Of a DNA stretch of 8,791 nt, positions 1 through 5,588 are shown piece after piece; position 1 is the stretch's first letter, and the number at the start of each line of letters is the position of its first letter. The stretch is from DATLCI01 sp035526435 (GTDB taxonomy: Bacteria > Acidobacteriota > Terriglobia > Terriglobales > Acidobacteriaceae): positions 1 through 8,791 of the forward strand of contig DATLCI010000136.1 in the NCBI GenBank assembly GCA_035526435.1, given 5' to 3'. The notes under the pieces are model-generated. The model searched no databases. It saw only the letters and a program-made list of their open reading frames with translations, and had not been told where the DNA came from. A program made the translations under genes and the position numbers.

Positions 1-537
1 GCGCCGGAGCCCGAGCGTTTGGAACTGACGCTGGCGCGCATCCGCAAAGTCCTGGGCGACCTTACGGGTGAGCGCGTGGGTTCACCGCAGCTCTTGAACA
101 CGCACCAGCCGGATACATTCAAGATGCTGCATTTTTCGCCAGGAAAAGAGACGCAATCCAACGCGGAGACACGGAGGCGCGGAGAAAACGAAGCGGGAAA
201 GGCTGGGTTACGGATTCTTCCGGCTCCGTCAAACCCGACGCTCAGCGCGCTGCGCATCTTCCGTCCGGCGATATCGGCGCAGGTGGAGACGTCACGCGGA
301 GTGCTGACGCATCTTTCTTTCACGTCAGGAGCGCTCCTGGGGATCCGCGCGGAGGTGATCGCCGCGGCGGGCCCCTGGCGCGCCTCCGGCAACTGGTGGA
401 ATCCGACTCCATGGGCGCGCGATGAGTGGGACGTCGCTCTCGCGGTCAGGCAACAGAAAACAACCTCGGTCGCGCTGTACCGGATCTATCGCGACCTGGA
501 AAGCGGGGAATGGCTGGTGGAGGGGAGCTATGACTGA
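1..537 (+). CDS. imuB: ImuB, Y-family-like mutasome protein (3' part only)
   Basis: This is the C-terminal 178 residues of a gene that runs in open frame from base 1, so its start is off the window. ImuB is a catalytically inactive Y-family polymerase relative that, in other bacteria, bridges the beta clamp, ImuA and DnaE2 during error-prone lesion bypass (family knowledge). Visible signatures are the segment LTLARIRKVLGD (fragment residues 9-20), GSPQLLNTHQPDTFKM (27-42), GPWRASGNWW (124-133), WARDEWDVAL (138-147) and the terminal YRIYRDLESGEWLVEGSYD, which I recognise as the usual ImuB C-terminus. The polymerase core and clamp-binding motif would lie upstream and cannot be judged. Residues 54-63 (NAETRRRGEN) are encoded by a copy of a dispersed DNA repeat, in a poorly conserved linker, without breaking the frame. 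The next gene is dnaE2, which supports the call. Confidence 0.86.
   Translation, partial: APEPERLELTLARIRKVLGDLTGERVGSPQLLNTHQPDTFKMLHFSPGKETQSNAETRRRGENEAGKAGLRILPAPSNPTLSALRIFRPAISAQVETSRGVLTHLSFTSGALLGIRAEVIAAAGPWRASGNWWNPTPWARDEWDVALAVRQQKTTSVALYRIYRDLESGEWLVEGSYD
162..188 (+). repeat. Repeat-arm copy inside the imuB reading frame
   Basis: A 27-base stretch made of three 8-mers of the form CRCGGAGR followed by AAA. It matches the arm of the downstream inverted-repeat element at 22 of 27 positions when compared with the reverse complement of its right arm. It lies in the same orientation as the arm at 545-577. It is translated in frame as part of ImuB (NAETRRRGEN), in the linker between the THQPDTFKM segment and the conserved C-terminal part. 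Either the repeat inserted without shifting the frame or the linker tolerated it after repair. Confidence 0.7.
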
Positions 538-544
538 GAACCCT

Positions 545-708
545 ATTCACCACGGAGGCTCAGAGACACGGAGGAAACAAAAACCATTCAAAAGTAAAAA
601 ACAAAATCTCAAAAGACAACGATTTCCATAAGACGAGGTAGAAGAACCGTCAGTTCTTACTTGGCTTCGCTTTGCATTTCTCCGTGTCTCAGTGCCTCCG
701 TGGTGAAT
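545..708. repeat. 164-bp inverted-repeat element between imuB and dnaE2
   Basis: This fills nearly all of the 182-base gap between imuB and dnaE2. The left arm (545-577) and right arm (677-708) are inverted copies of one another; aligned, they differ by two substitutions and one extra G. Each arm starts or ends with ATTCACCACGGAGGC and contains 8-base periodic units like CACGGAGR. The 99-base interior is about 36% GC by hand count and A-rich on the plus strand, unlike the GC-rich genes on both sides. No transposase or other gene is inside. The shape resembles a non-autonomous, MITE-like or palindromic intergenic repeat. In RNA the arms could pair into a long hairpin just ahead of dnaE2. No target-site duplication is obvious by eye. 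Confidence 0.8.
642..658. promoter_or_regulatory. Palindrome AAGAAC-N5-GTTCTT, possible operator
   Basis: A perfect 6-base inverted repeat with a 5-base centre (CGTCA), ending 61 bases before the dnaE2 start. Its core GAAC-N5-GTTC resembles the Gram-positive type LexA box (GAAC-N4-GTTC) but has one extra centre base. Because imuB/dnaE2 cassettes are commonly SOS-regulated, a LexA-like operator is possible. The site lies within the repeat element, so it may instead be a structural part of that element or chance. No convincing -35/-10 pair accompanies it. Confidence 0.3.
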
Positions 709-719
709 TATTTATAAAT

Positions 720-3700
720 ATGTATGTAGAACTCCATTCCCGTTCGGCGTTCAGCTTTCTGGAAGGCGCTTCCCACCCGGAGGCCCTGGCCGCGGCTTGC
801 GCGCAATTTGGTATGCCCGCCATGGCGCTGCTCGACCGCGATGGCGTCTATGGCGCCGCGCGCTTTCACCTGGCCGCCAAAAAGCTGGGGGTGAAGGCGC
901 ATATCGGCGCGGAAGTCACCGTCAACAACATCCGCTATCCGTTGCTCGCCGCCTCGCAGACCGGATACCAGAATCTTTGCCGCCTGATCACGCGCTACAA
1001 ACTTCGCGCCGGCGAGAAGACAGACATCAGCCACGCCACTAAGGATGACCTGCGTGAATTCGCCGAAGGACTCATCTGCCTCACCGGCGACGACCATGGT
1101 CCACTCGCCACCGCGCTCGAAGGCGGCGGCAGCAGCGCGGCCGAGCAAAGCATTGACCGGCTCATCTCCATCTTCGGACGCAACAACATTTACGTGGAAC
1201 TCCAGCGCCACTTCCAGCGTCGCCAGGAATTCCGCAATCAAGCTGCGGTCGCGCTCGCGCGCAAGCTTCAGCTTCCTCTGCTGGCGACGAACGGCGTTGC
1301 CTACGCCTCTCCGCTCCAGCGCGAGATGCTTGATGCCTTCACCTGCATCCGCAATCACTGCCAGCTCGACGAGGCCGGCCGCCTGCTGGCCGCAAACTCC
1401 GAGCGTTATGTGCACACTGCCGCACAGATGGCGGCGTTGTTTGCCGACATCCCGGAAGCCATCGCCAACACGGTGGAACTGTCGGCACGGCTGGAATTCA
1501 CCCTCTCCGATCTGGGCTATCAATTCCCGCGCTATCCCGTGCCGGATGGCGAGAGTATGTCCTCGTTCCTGCGCGCTCGCACGATGGAAGGCGCGCGCCA
1601 GCGCTATCGTCCGCTCACCGAGCGGCATCGCCGCCAGCTTGAGCGCGAGCTCACGCTGATTGAAAAGCTCGACCTCGCCGGATATTTCCTCATCGTGTGG
1701 GACCTGATCCGCTTCTGCGGCAAGGAAGGCATCCTGGTGCAGGGCCGCGGCTCGGCGGCGAACAGCGCCGTCTGTTATTCGCTGGGCATCACCGCGGTCG
1801 ATCCCATCGGCATGGACCTGCTCTTCGAGCGCTTCCTCTCCGAAGAGCGTGGCGAGTGGCCGGACATTGACCTCGATCTGCCCAGCGGCGATGACCGCGA
1901 GCGCGTGATCCAATACGTCTATCAACATTACGGCAAGCTGGGCGCGGCCATGACGGCGAATGTCATCACTTATCGCGGACGCTCCGCTGCGCGCGAGATG
2001 GGCAAAGTCCTCGGCTTTGATGTGGAGACGCTCAACCGCCTGTCCAGCCTGGTGGGCGGATGGGAATGGCAGGACCCGAATGAGACCATCGAGCGTCAAT
2101 TCCGCGAGGCCGGTTTTGATCTGCGCCATCCGCGCATCAGCCGCTTCATGGACCTTTGCCTGCGCGTGCGCGACCTGCCGCGCCATCTGGGCCAGCACTC
2201 CGGCGGCATGGTCATCTGCCAGGGGCAACTCGATTCCGTGGTCCCGCTCGAACCGGCCTCCATGCCCGGTCGCGTGGTAGTGCAGTGGGACAAAGACGAC
2301 TGCGCCGATCTTGGCATCGTGAAAGTGGACCTGCTCGGCTTGGGCATGATGTCCGTGCTGAAGGATTCGCTCATCCTTATCCGCGACCACTACCGCGAAT
2401 CCGTCGATCTCGCGCATCTGCCCGCCAACGATCCCGCAGTGTATGAAACTATCCGCCGCGCGGACACCATCGGCATGTTCCAGATCGAGAGCCGCGCGCA
2501 GATGGCTTCCCTGCCGCGCAATGGTCCCGAACATTTTTATGACCTGGTCGTGCAAGTCGCGCTCATCCGACCGGGTCCTATTGTGGGACAGATGGTGAAT
2601 CCTTATATGAAACGCCGCCAGGGGCGCGAAGCGGTGAAGTATCCGCACCCTTCGCTGGAGCCGGTGCTGGAGCGGACGCTCGGCGTGCCGCTGTTTCAGG
2701 AACAACTTTTGCGCATGGCCATGATCTGCGCGAATTTCACCGGCGGCGAGGCGGAAGAGTTGCGGCGCGCCCTCGGCAGCCGGCGCAGCCAGAAGCGCAT
2801 GCAGGAGATTGAGGCCAAGCTGCGCGCGGGCATGACCGCCAATGGAATTGCGCCCGCCACGCAAGATGAGATCGTGCAATTCATTGTCTCCTTTGCGCTC
2901 TATGGCTTTCCTGAGTCTCATGCCGCGAGCTTTGCGCTTATCGCTTACGCCAGCGCTTATTTGAAGGAACATTACCTGGCGGCGTTCACGGCAGCGTTGC
3001 TCAACAATCAGCCCATGGGTTTTTATCATCCGTCTACGCTGGTAAAAGACGCGCAGCGCCACGGGCTGAAGGTAAAGCCCATCGATGTCACTTGCTCCGA
3101 TTGGAACTGCACCATTGAAGACGATGCCCAACGCTCCACCATCGCCATGCGCATGGGATTGCGCTACGTCCGCGGATTGCGTGAAGCTGCCGCGCGGCCA
3201 TTACTGGAGCAGCGTGCGTTGCGTCCCTTCACTTCGATCGATGACCTCACCTTGCGCGTGCCGGCGCTCAGCAAGACGGACTTAGTCATGCTCGCGCAGA
3301 TCGGCGGGCTGAATCCTATTGCGCAGGTCACGGCCGGAACGCTTAGCCAGCCACATCGCCGAGACGCTTTATGGCAGGTCGACCGGGTGGCGCAACCAGC
3401 AGGGCCGTTGCTCGAAGAGTTGCCGGAGTCCGAACTGGCTTCGCCGCTGGCACAGATGACGACGGAAGAGCGTCTGGTCGCCGATTATCACGGCACGGGC
3501 CTCACGGTTGGGCCGCACCCGATGTCTTATCGCCGGGCGCAGATGAACGCCATGCGGGTGTTGCCGGCGTCGGCGCTGCCAACCGTCGCGGACGGACGCA
3601 AAGTCCGCGTGGCGGGTGCCATCATTGCGCGCCAACGGCCGGGCACTGCCCATGGATTCATCTTTTTGAGCCTGGAAGATGAGACCGGGATCTCCAACAT

Positions 3701-3872
3701 CATTGTGCGACCGGACATCTATGACCGCGACCGTATGCTGCTATTGAAAGAACGATTTGTGCTGGTGGAGGGCATCATGCAGAACCAGGAAAATGTTCTC
3801 TCCATCAAAGCGGAACGCTTGGAGCGGCTGGCGGTCACGGAGGCCCAACTCAGCTCCCATGATTTCCACTAA
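720..3872 (+). CDS. dnaE2: DnaE2, error-prone DNA polymerase III alpha subunit
   Basis: A complete 1050-residue C-family polymerase, of normal DnaE2 length, which extends primers past DNA lesions together with ImuA/ImuB. The N-terminal PHP domain begins MYVELHSRSAFSFLEGASHP; the usual HxH metal motif reads H6-S-R8, which suggests a non-catalytic PHP domain. The polymerase palm carries GRGSAANS (342-349), the acidic motif PDIDLDLPSGDD (D384 and D386 aligned with E. coli D401/D403) and KVDLLGLG (D537, third catalytic Asp). LPRHLGQHSGGM (486-497) and PESHAASFALIAY (from 731) are further family signatures. A helix-hairpin-helix-like segment around 835-870 and an OB-fold from about 958 to 1040 follow. 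The ATG at 720 gives the standard N-terminus; the frame is open upstream to a TTG at 672, but that stretch is translated repeat. There is no good Shine-Dalgarno site: the best, GGTGA at 702-706, is 13 bases away and belongs to the repeat arm. Confidence 0.96.
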   Translation: MYVELHSRSAFSFLEGASHPEALAAACAQFGMPAMALLDRDGVYGAARFHLAAKKLGVKAHIGAEVTVNNIRYPLLAASQTGYQNLCRLITRYKLRAGEKTDISHATKDDLREFAEGLICLTGDDHGPLATALEGGGSSAAEQSIDRLISIFGRNNIYVELQRHFQRRQEFRNQAAVALARKLQLPLLATNGVAYASPLQREMLDAFTCIRNHCQLDEAGRLLAANSERYVHTAAQMAALFADIPEAIANTVELSARLEFTLSDLGYQFPRYPVPDGESMSSFLRARTMEGARQRYRPLTERHRRQLERELTLIEKLDLAGYFLIVWDLIRFCGKEGILVQGRGSAANSAVCYSLGITAVDPIGMDLLFERFLSEERGEWPDIDLDLPSGDDRERVIQYVYQHYGKLGAAMTANVITYRGRSAAREMGKVLGFDVETLNRLSSLVGGWEWQDPNETIERQFREAGFDLRHPRISRFMDLCLRVRDLPRHLGQHSGGMVICQGQLDSVVPLEPASMPGRVVVQWDKDDCADLGIVKVDLLGLGMMSVLKDSLILIRDHYRESVDLAHLPANDPAVYETIRRADTIGMFQIESRAQMASLPRNGPEHFYDLVVQVALIRPGPIVGQMVNPYMKRRQGREAVKYPHPSLEPVLERTLGVPLFQEQLLRMAMICANFTGGEAEELRRALGSRRSQKRMQEIEAKLRAGMTANGIAPATQDEIVQFIVSFALYGFPESHAASFALIAYASAYLKEHYLAAFTAALLNNQPMGFYHPSTLVKDAQRHGLKVKPIDVTCSDWNCTIEDDAQRSTIAMRMGLRYVRGLREAAARPLLEQRALRPFTSIDDLTLRVPALSKTDLVMLAQIGGLNPIAQVTAGTLSQPHRRDALWQVDRVAQPAGPLLEELPESELASPLAQMTTEERLVADYHGTGLTVGPHPMSYRRAQMNAMRVLPASALPTVADGRKVRVAGAIIARQRPGTAHGFIFLSLEDETGISNIIVRPDIYDRDRMLLLKERFVLVEGIMQNQENVLSIKAERLERLAVTEAQLSSHDFH

Positions 3873-3923
3873 TTTTTTTCTCCGCCATTGGGAGCGCGAT
3901 CCATACTCATCCCCAACTCGCGG

Positions 3924-3929
3924 TAGAAT
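3924..3929 (+). promoter_or_regulatory. Possible -10 box (TAGAAT) for the DUF2934 gene
   Basis: TAGAAT lies in the 126-base gap after dnaE2 and matches the sigma-70 -10 consensus at five of six positions. No clear -35 hexamer is visible at the expected distance. If used, transcription would begin near 3936, at the mini-ORF and hairpin described next. Confidence 0.3.
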
Positions 3930-3935
3930 AATCCT

Positions 3936-3977
3936 ATGACGCCGCCGCTTCCGGCGCGCGTCTATCCCCGGACGTAA
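3936..3977 (+). other. Leader hairpin overlapping a 13-codon mini-ORF
   Basis: Bases 3938-3962 can fold into a GC-rich stem of ten base pairs: GACGC-CGCCG, loop CTTC, then CGGCG, a bulged C, and GCGTC. The same stretch reads ATG to TAA as MTPPLPARVYPRT (3936-3977). The ATG starts seven bases after the possible -10 box, which is the geometry of a leaderless message. No T-run follows the stem, so it is not a typical terminator for dnaE2. It may be a 5' stabilising hairpin, a leader peptide, or neither; translation of the mini-ORF is unproven. Confidence 0.3.
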
Positions 3978-3986
3978 AGTTGATTT

Positions 3987-3990
3987 GGAG
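3987..3990 (+). promoter_or_regulatory. Ribosome binding site (GGAG) of the DUF2934 gene
   Basis: GGAG ends eight bases before the ATG at 3999, which supports that start codon. Confidence 0.65.
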
Positions 3991-3998
3991 TATTAAGT

Positions 3999-4349
3999 AT
4001 GGCCAACGAGAAATCTTCCCGCGGCACTGCCGCGAAGCGTACCACCACAGCGCGCGCCCCCAAGGCGAACAATCCAGTCTCCGCCCCAGTCCCCACTACC
4101 GAAGAGCCGGTATCCACCGCGCAGGCGACCGTCGCTACCTCGCGCAATGCGGTGATCGAAGGTAATGCCACCATTGATCTGGATTCGGTGCGTCGTCGCG
4201 CGTATGAGCTGTATGAAGAGCGCGGCCGGCTGGATGGTTACCACGAACAGGACTGGTACAGCGCCGAGCAAGAGTTGAGCGGACGCAAGCAGTCGCGCTC
4301 GCAGAACGGCAGCGGCACTGAGCGTAAGGATTCCCAGCGCAGCGCCTAG
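3999..4349 (+). CDS. DUF2934 domain protein
   Basis: A 116-residue hydrophilic protein of unknown function. Residues 1-60 are a low-complexity tail rich in Ala, Thr, Pro and Lys, probably disordered. Residues 64-94 hold the DUF2934 signature, RRRAYELYEERGRLDG followed by EQDWYSAEQEL, a short helical motif found in many acidobacterial and proteobacterial proteins. The C-terminus is again polar and basic (KQSRSQNGSGTERKDS). There is no signal peptide or membrane segment, so it is probably cytoplasmic; the basic ends might bind nucleic acid or a protein partner, but that is speculation. It is transcribed in the same direction as dnaE2 but 126 bases away with its own probable leader, so it need not belong to the mutasome operon. 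Its TAG stop directly abuts the stop of the convergent gene. Confidence 0.88.
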   Translation: MANEKSSRGTAAKRTTTARAPKANNPVSAPVPTTEEPVSTAQATVATSRNAVIEGNATIDLDSVRRRAYELYEERGRLDGYHEQDWYSAEQELSGRKQSRSQNGSGTERKDSQRSA

Positions 4350-4787
4350 CTAGAAGCTGGAAGCGTTACGGTTCACCGGCATGGGAATGACCTTGCCGCC
4401 GGATTCGAAGTCCGTGAGCCCGGTGACTACCGTCTCTGCCAGGGCCAGGCCGGTGAAATACTTTGCCTCTTCCTCGCCGCGGAAGGCAAAGAACGTAGGC
4501 ATGGTGGCGGTGAGGCCGGCGAGTCCGGCATCAATGCGGCCGTGAGTCTCAAAGCTAAAGATTTTTTTCACGCCGCCGGGATAATCCGTCAGCATCGCGT
4601 TGGTCAGCGTGGCAGCGCCGCACATGGTGGCCGCGATCGACGCCCGCTTATTGCGCTTCCACAAAAATGCCGCCATCGCCAGGCAGGTCCCGCCCACCAC
4701 ATAATCCATGACCGCGTGGGTCTTGGCATCCAGCATCTTGGGCATCCGATCAGCAACCATCTGGGCAGCGCGCGTGGCGAGAGGCAT
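4350..4787 (-). CDS. Small conserved membrane protein, function unknown
   Basis: A 145-residue protein that I can only place among uncharacterised membrane proteins. The chosen ATG at 4787 follows a strong AAGGAG with six-base spacing; the frame stays open upstream to 4904, but that part overlaps the glycosyltransferase gene and lacks such a site. Hydrophobic segments lie near residues 28-43, 49-66, 86-102 and perhaps 110-124. Conserved-looking soluble pieces are DAKTHAVMDY (20-29), LTDYPGG (66-72), SFETHGRIDAGLAG (78-91) and a C-terminal TDFES. THAVMDY and ETHGRIDAG each join a His to an acidic residue next to a membrane segment, which could be functional, but no activity can be assigned. 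It is last in the minus-strand gene set, 56 bases after the glycosyltransferase stop, and could have its own expression. Confidence 0.8.
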   Translation of the reverse strand: MPLATRAAQMVADRMPKMLDAKTHAVMDYVVGGTCLAMAAFLWKRNKRASIAATMCGAATLTNAMLTDYPGGVKKIFSFETHGRIDAGLAGLTATMPTFFAFRGEEEAKYFTGLALAETVVTGLTDFESGGKVIPMPVNRNASSF

Positions 4788-4793
4788 GTTGTT

Positions 4794-4799
4794 CTCCTT
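4794..4799 (-). promoter_or_regulatory. Ribosome binding site (AAGGAG) fixing the membrane protein start
   Basis: Read on the minus strand, AAGGAG stands six bases before the ATG at 4787. This near-consensus site is why the shorter 145-residue product was chosen over the 184-residue open frame. Confidence 0.8.
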
Positions 4800-4843
4800 G
4801 CTTACTCCAAAAAGATGCTGGCCTGCAGTCCGAGGTTGGCGGC

Positions 4844-5581
4844 TTAGCGAATCAGGCGCACATACCAGTCCCGCCAAATATCGGGCTTTTTCCAGAAGAG
4901 CCATATGACTAGCGGATGAGTCAGCACCAAGCTCTTTACCACACCCATTTGGTCGAAGCGGCGCGCAGAGGTAACGACCTTGGGCCTATCGAGAAAGGCC
5001 ATGCGCTGACGGTTCTGACTGGCCCACCGCGACAATTGCCAATAAAAGTGAACGTCCTCACCCACGTAAATGCTTTCGTCATATCCACCTAGCGCAGTGA
5101 AGGCCTCCCGCCGGCAGAATTGCGCGGCGCCTTGCTTCATGTTGAACACCCTTCCCCAGAACTTCCAGCCCCGAAGGTAGAGCCGCATCCAACGGCGCTT
5201 AAGCACTGAGTAGTCCACCGCGACCGCGCCTCCCGCGCATTCACCGCGCTGCATTTCGGTGAGAATCGCTTGAAGCAGGGTTTTCGGCACGAGCGTGTCA
5301 GCATCCACAAAAACCAGAGTTGCGCCCGACGCCGTCCAGGCGCCGGCGTTGCGGACGCGGCCGATATTGTGCACGAGTTCGGGAACCACGCGCGCTCCAT
5401 ACTCGATGGCGATAGCGCGGGTTCGGTCCGTGCTTCCGTTATCAACGACGATAAGCTCGACGAGAAGGCCTTTCGCAGCCTCCTGAAGCGCACCCAGGGT
5501 GGCCGGGAGGTACGCCTCTTCGTTGAATGCGGGAATGATCACGGAGAGAAGCAGACCGCCGGACGCGCAGTGCTCAGCCAT
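4844..5581 (-). CDS. Family 2 glycosyltransferase
   Basis: A 245-residue GT-A fold enzyme expected to transfer a sugar from a nucleotide-sugar donor to a glycan or lipid acceptor at the cytoplasmic face of the membrane. Motifs in order: LSVIIPAFNEEAYLP (12-26), nucleotide binding; ELIVVDNGSTDRT (42-54); FVDADT (91-96), where D93 and D95 form the metal-binding DxD; GAAQFCRREAFTALGGYDE (151-169); and VGEDVHF (173-179), with E175-D176 as the likely catalytic-base region. RRF follows at 207-209. A hydrophobic stretch near the C-terminus (216-230) could touch the membrane. Acceptor and sugar cannot be read from sequence. The start ATG is seven bases after the preceding stop, and its weak AGGG site overlaps that stop, pointing to translational coupling with the envelope protein gene. 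Confidence 0.92.
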   Translation of the reverse strand: MAEHCASGGLLLSVIIPAFNEEAYLPATLGALQEAAKGLLVELIVVDNGSTDRTRAIAIEYGARVVPELVHNIGRVRNAGAWTASGATLVFVDADTLVPKTLLQAILTEMQRGECAGGAVAVDYSVLKRRWMRLYLRGWKFWGRVFNMKQGAAQFCRREAFTALGGYDESIYVGEDVHFYWQLSRWASQNRQRMAFLDRPKVVTSARRFDQMGVVKSLVLTHPLVIWLFWKKPDIWRDWYVRLIR

Positions 5582-5588
5582 GGATTCC

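Noticed and set aside
422..631. A 69-residue basic plus-strand frame overlapping the imuB end and the left repeat arm.
   Set aside because: It overlaps the conserved ImuB C-terminus in another frame and its C-terminal part is translated repeat and A-rich spacer; no ribosome site seen.
162..708. Three related repeats considered as a CRISPR array.
   Set aside because: Spacing is irregular, one copy is inverted, one is coding, and no cas gene is present.
672..719. A 16-residue N-terminal extension of DnaE2 from a TTG.
   Set aside because: It is translation of the repeat arm. The family N-terminus begins at the ATG at 720.
708..3131. An 807-codon open frame on the minus strand lying antisense to dnaE2.
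   Set aside because: Its translation is rich in His, Ala, Arg and Gln with no recognisable domain, it has no ribosome site, and it mirrors the GC-biased codons of a well-supported polymerase gene. It is a shadow frame.
3853..3895. GCTCCCA and TGGGAGC pairing around a T-run after dnaE2, considered as a terminator.
   Set aside because: The T-run lies in a 29-base loop instead of following the stem, so it lacks the form of an intrinsic terminator.
4788..4904. Longer N-terminus for the small membrane protein.
   Set aside because: It overlaps the glycosyltransferase end, and a near-consensus AAGGAG stands before the internal ATG at 4787.
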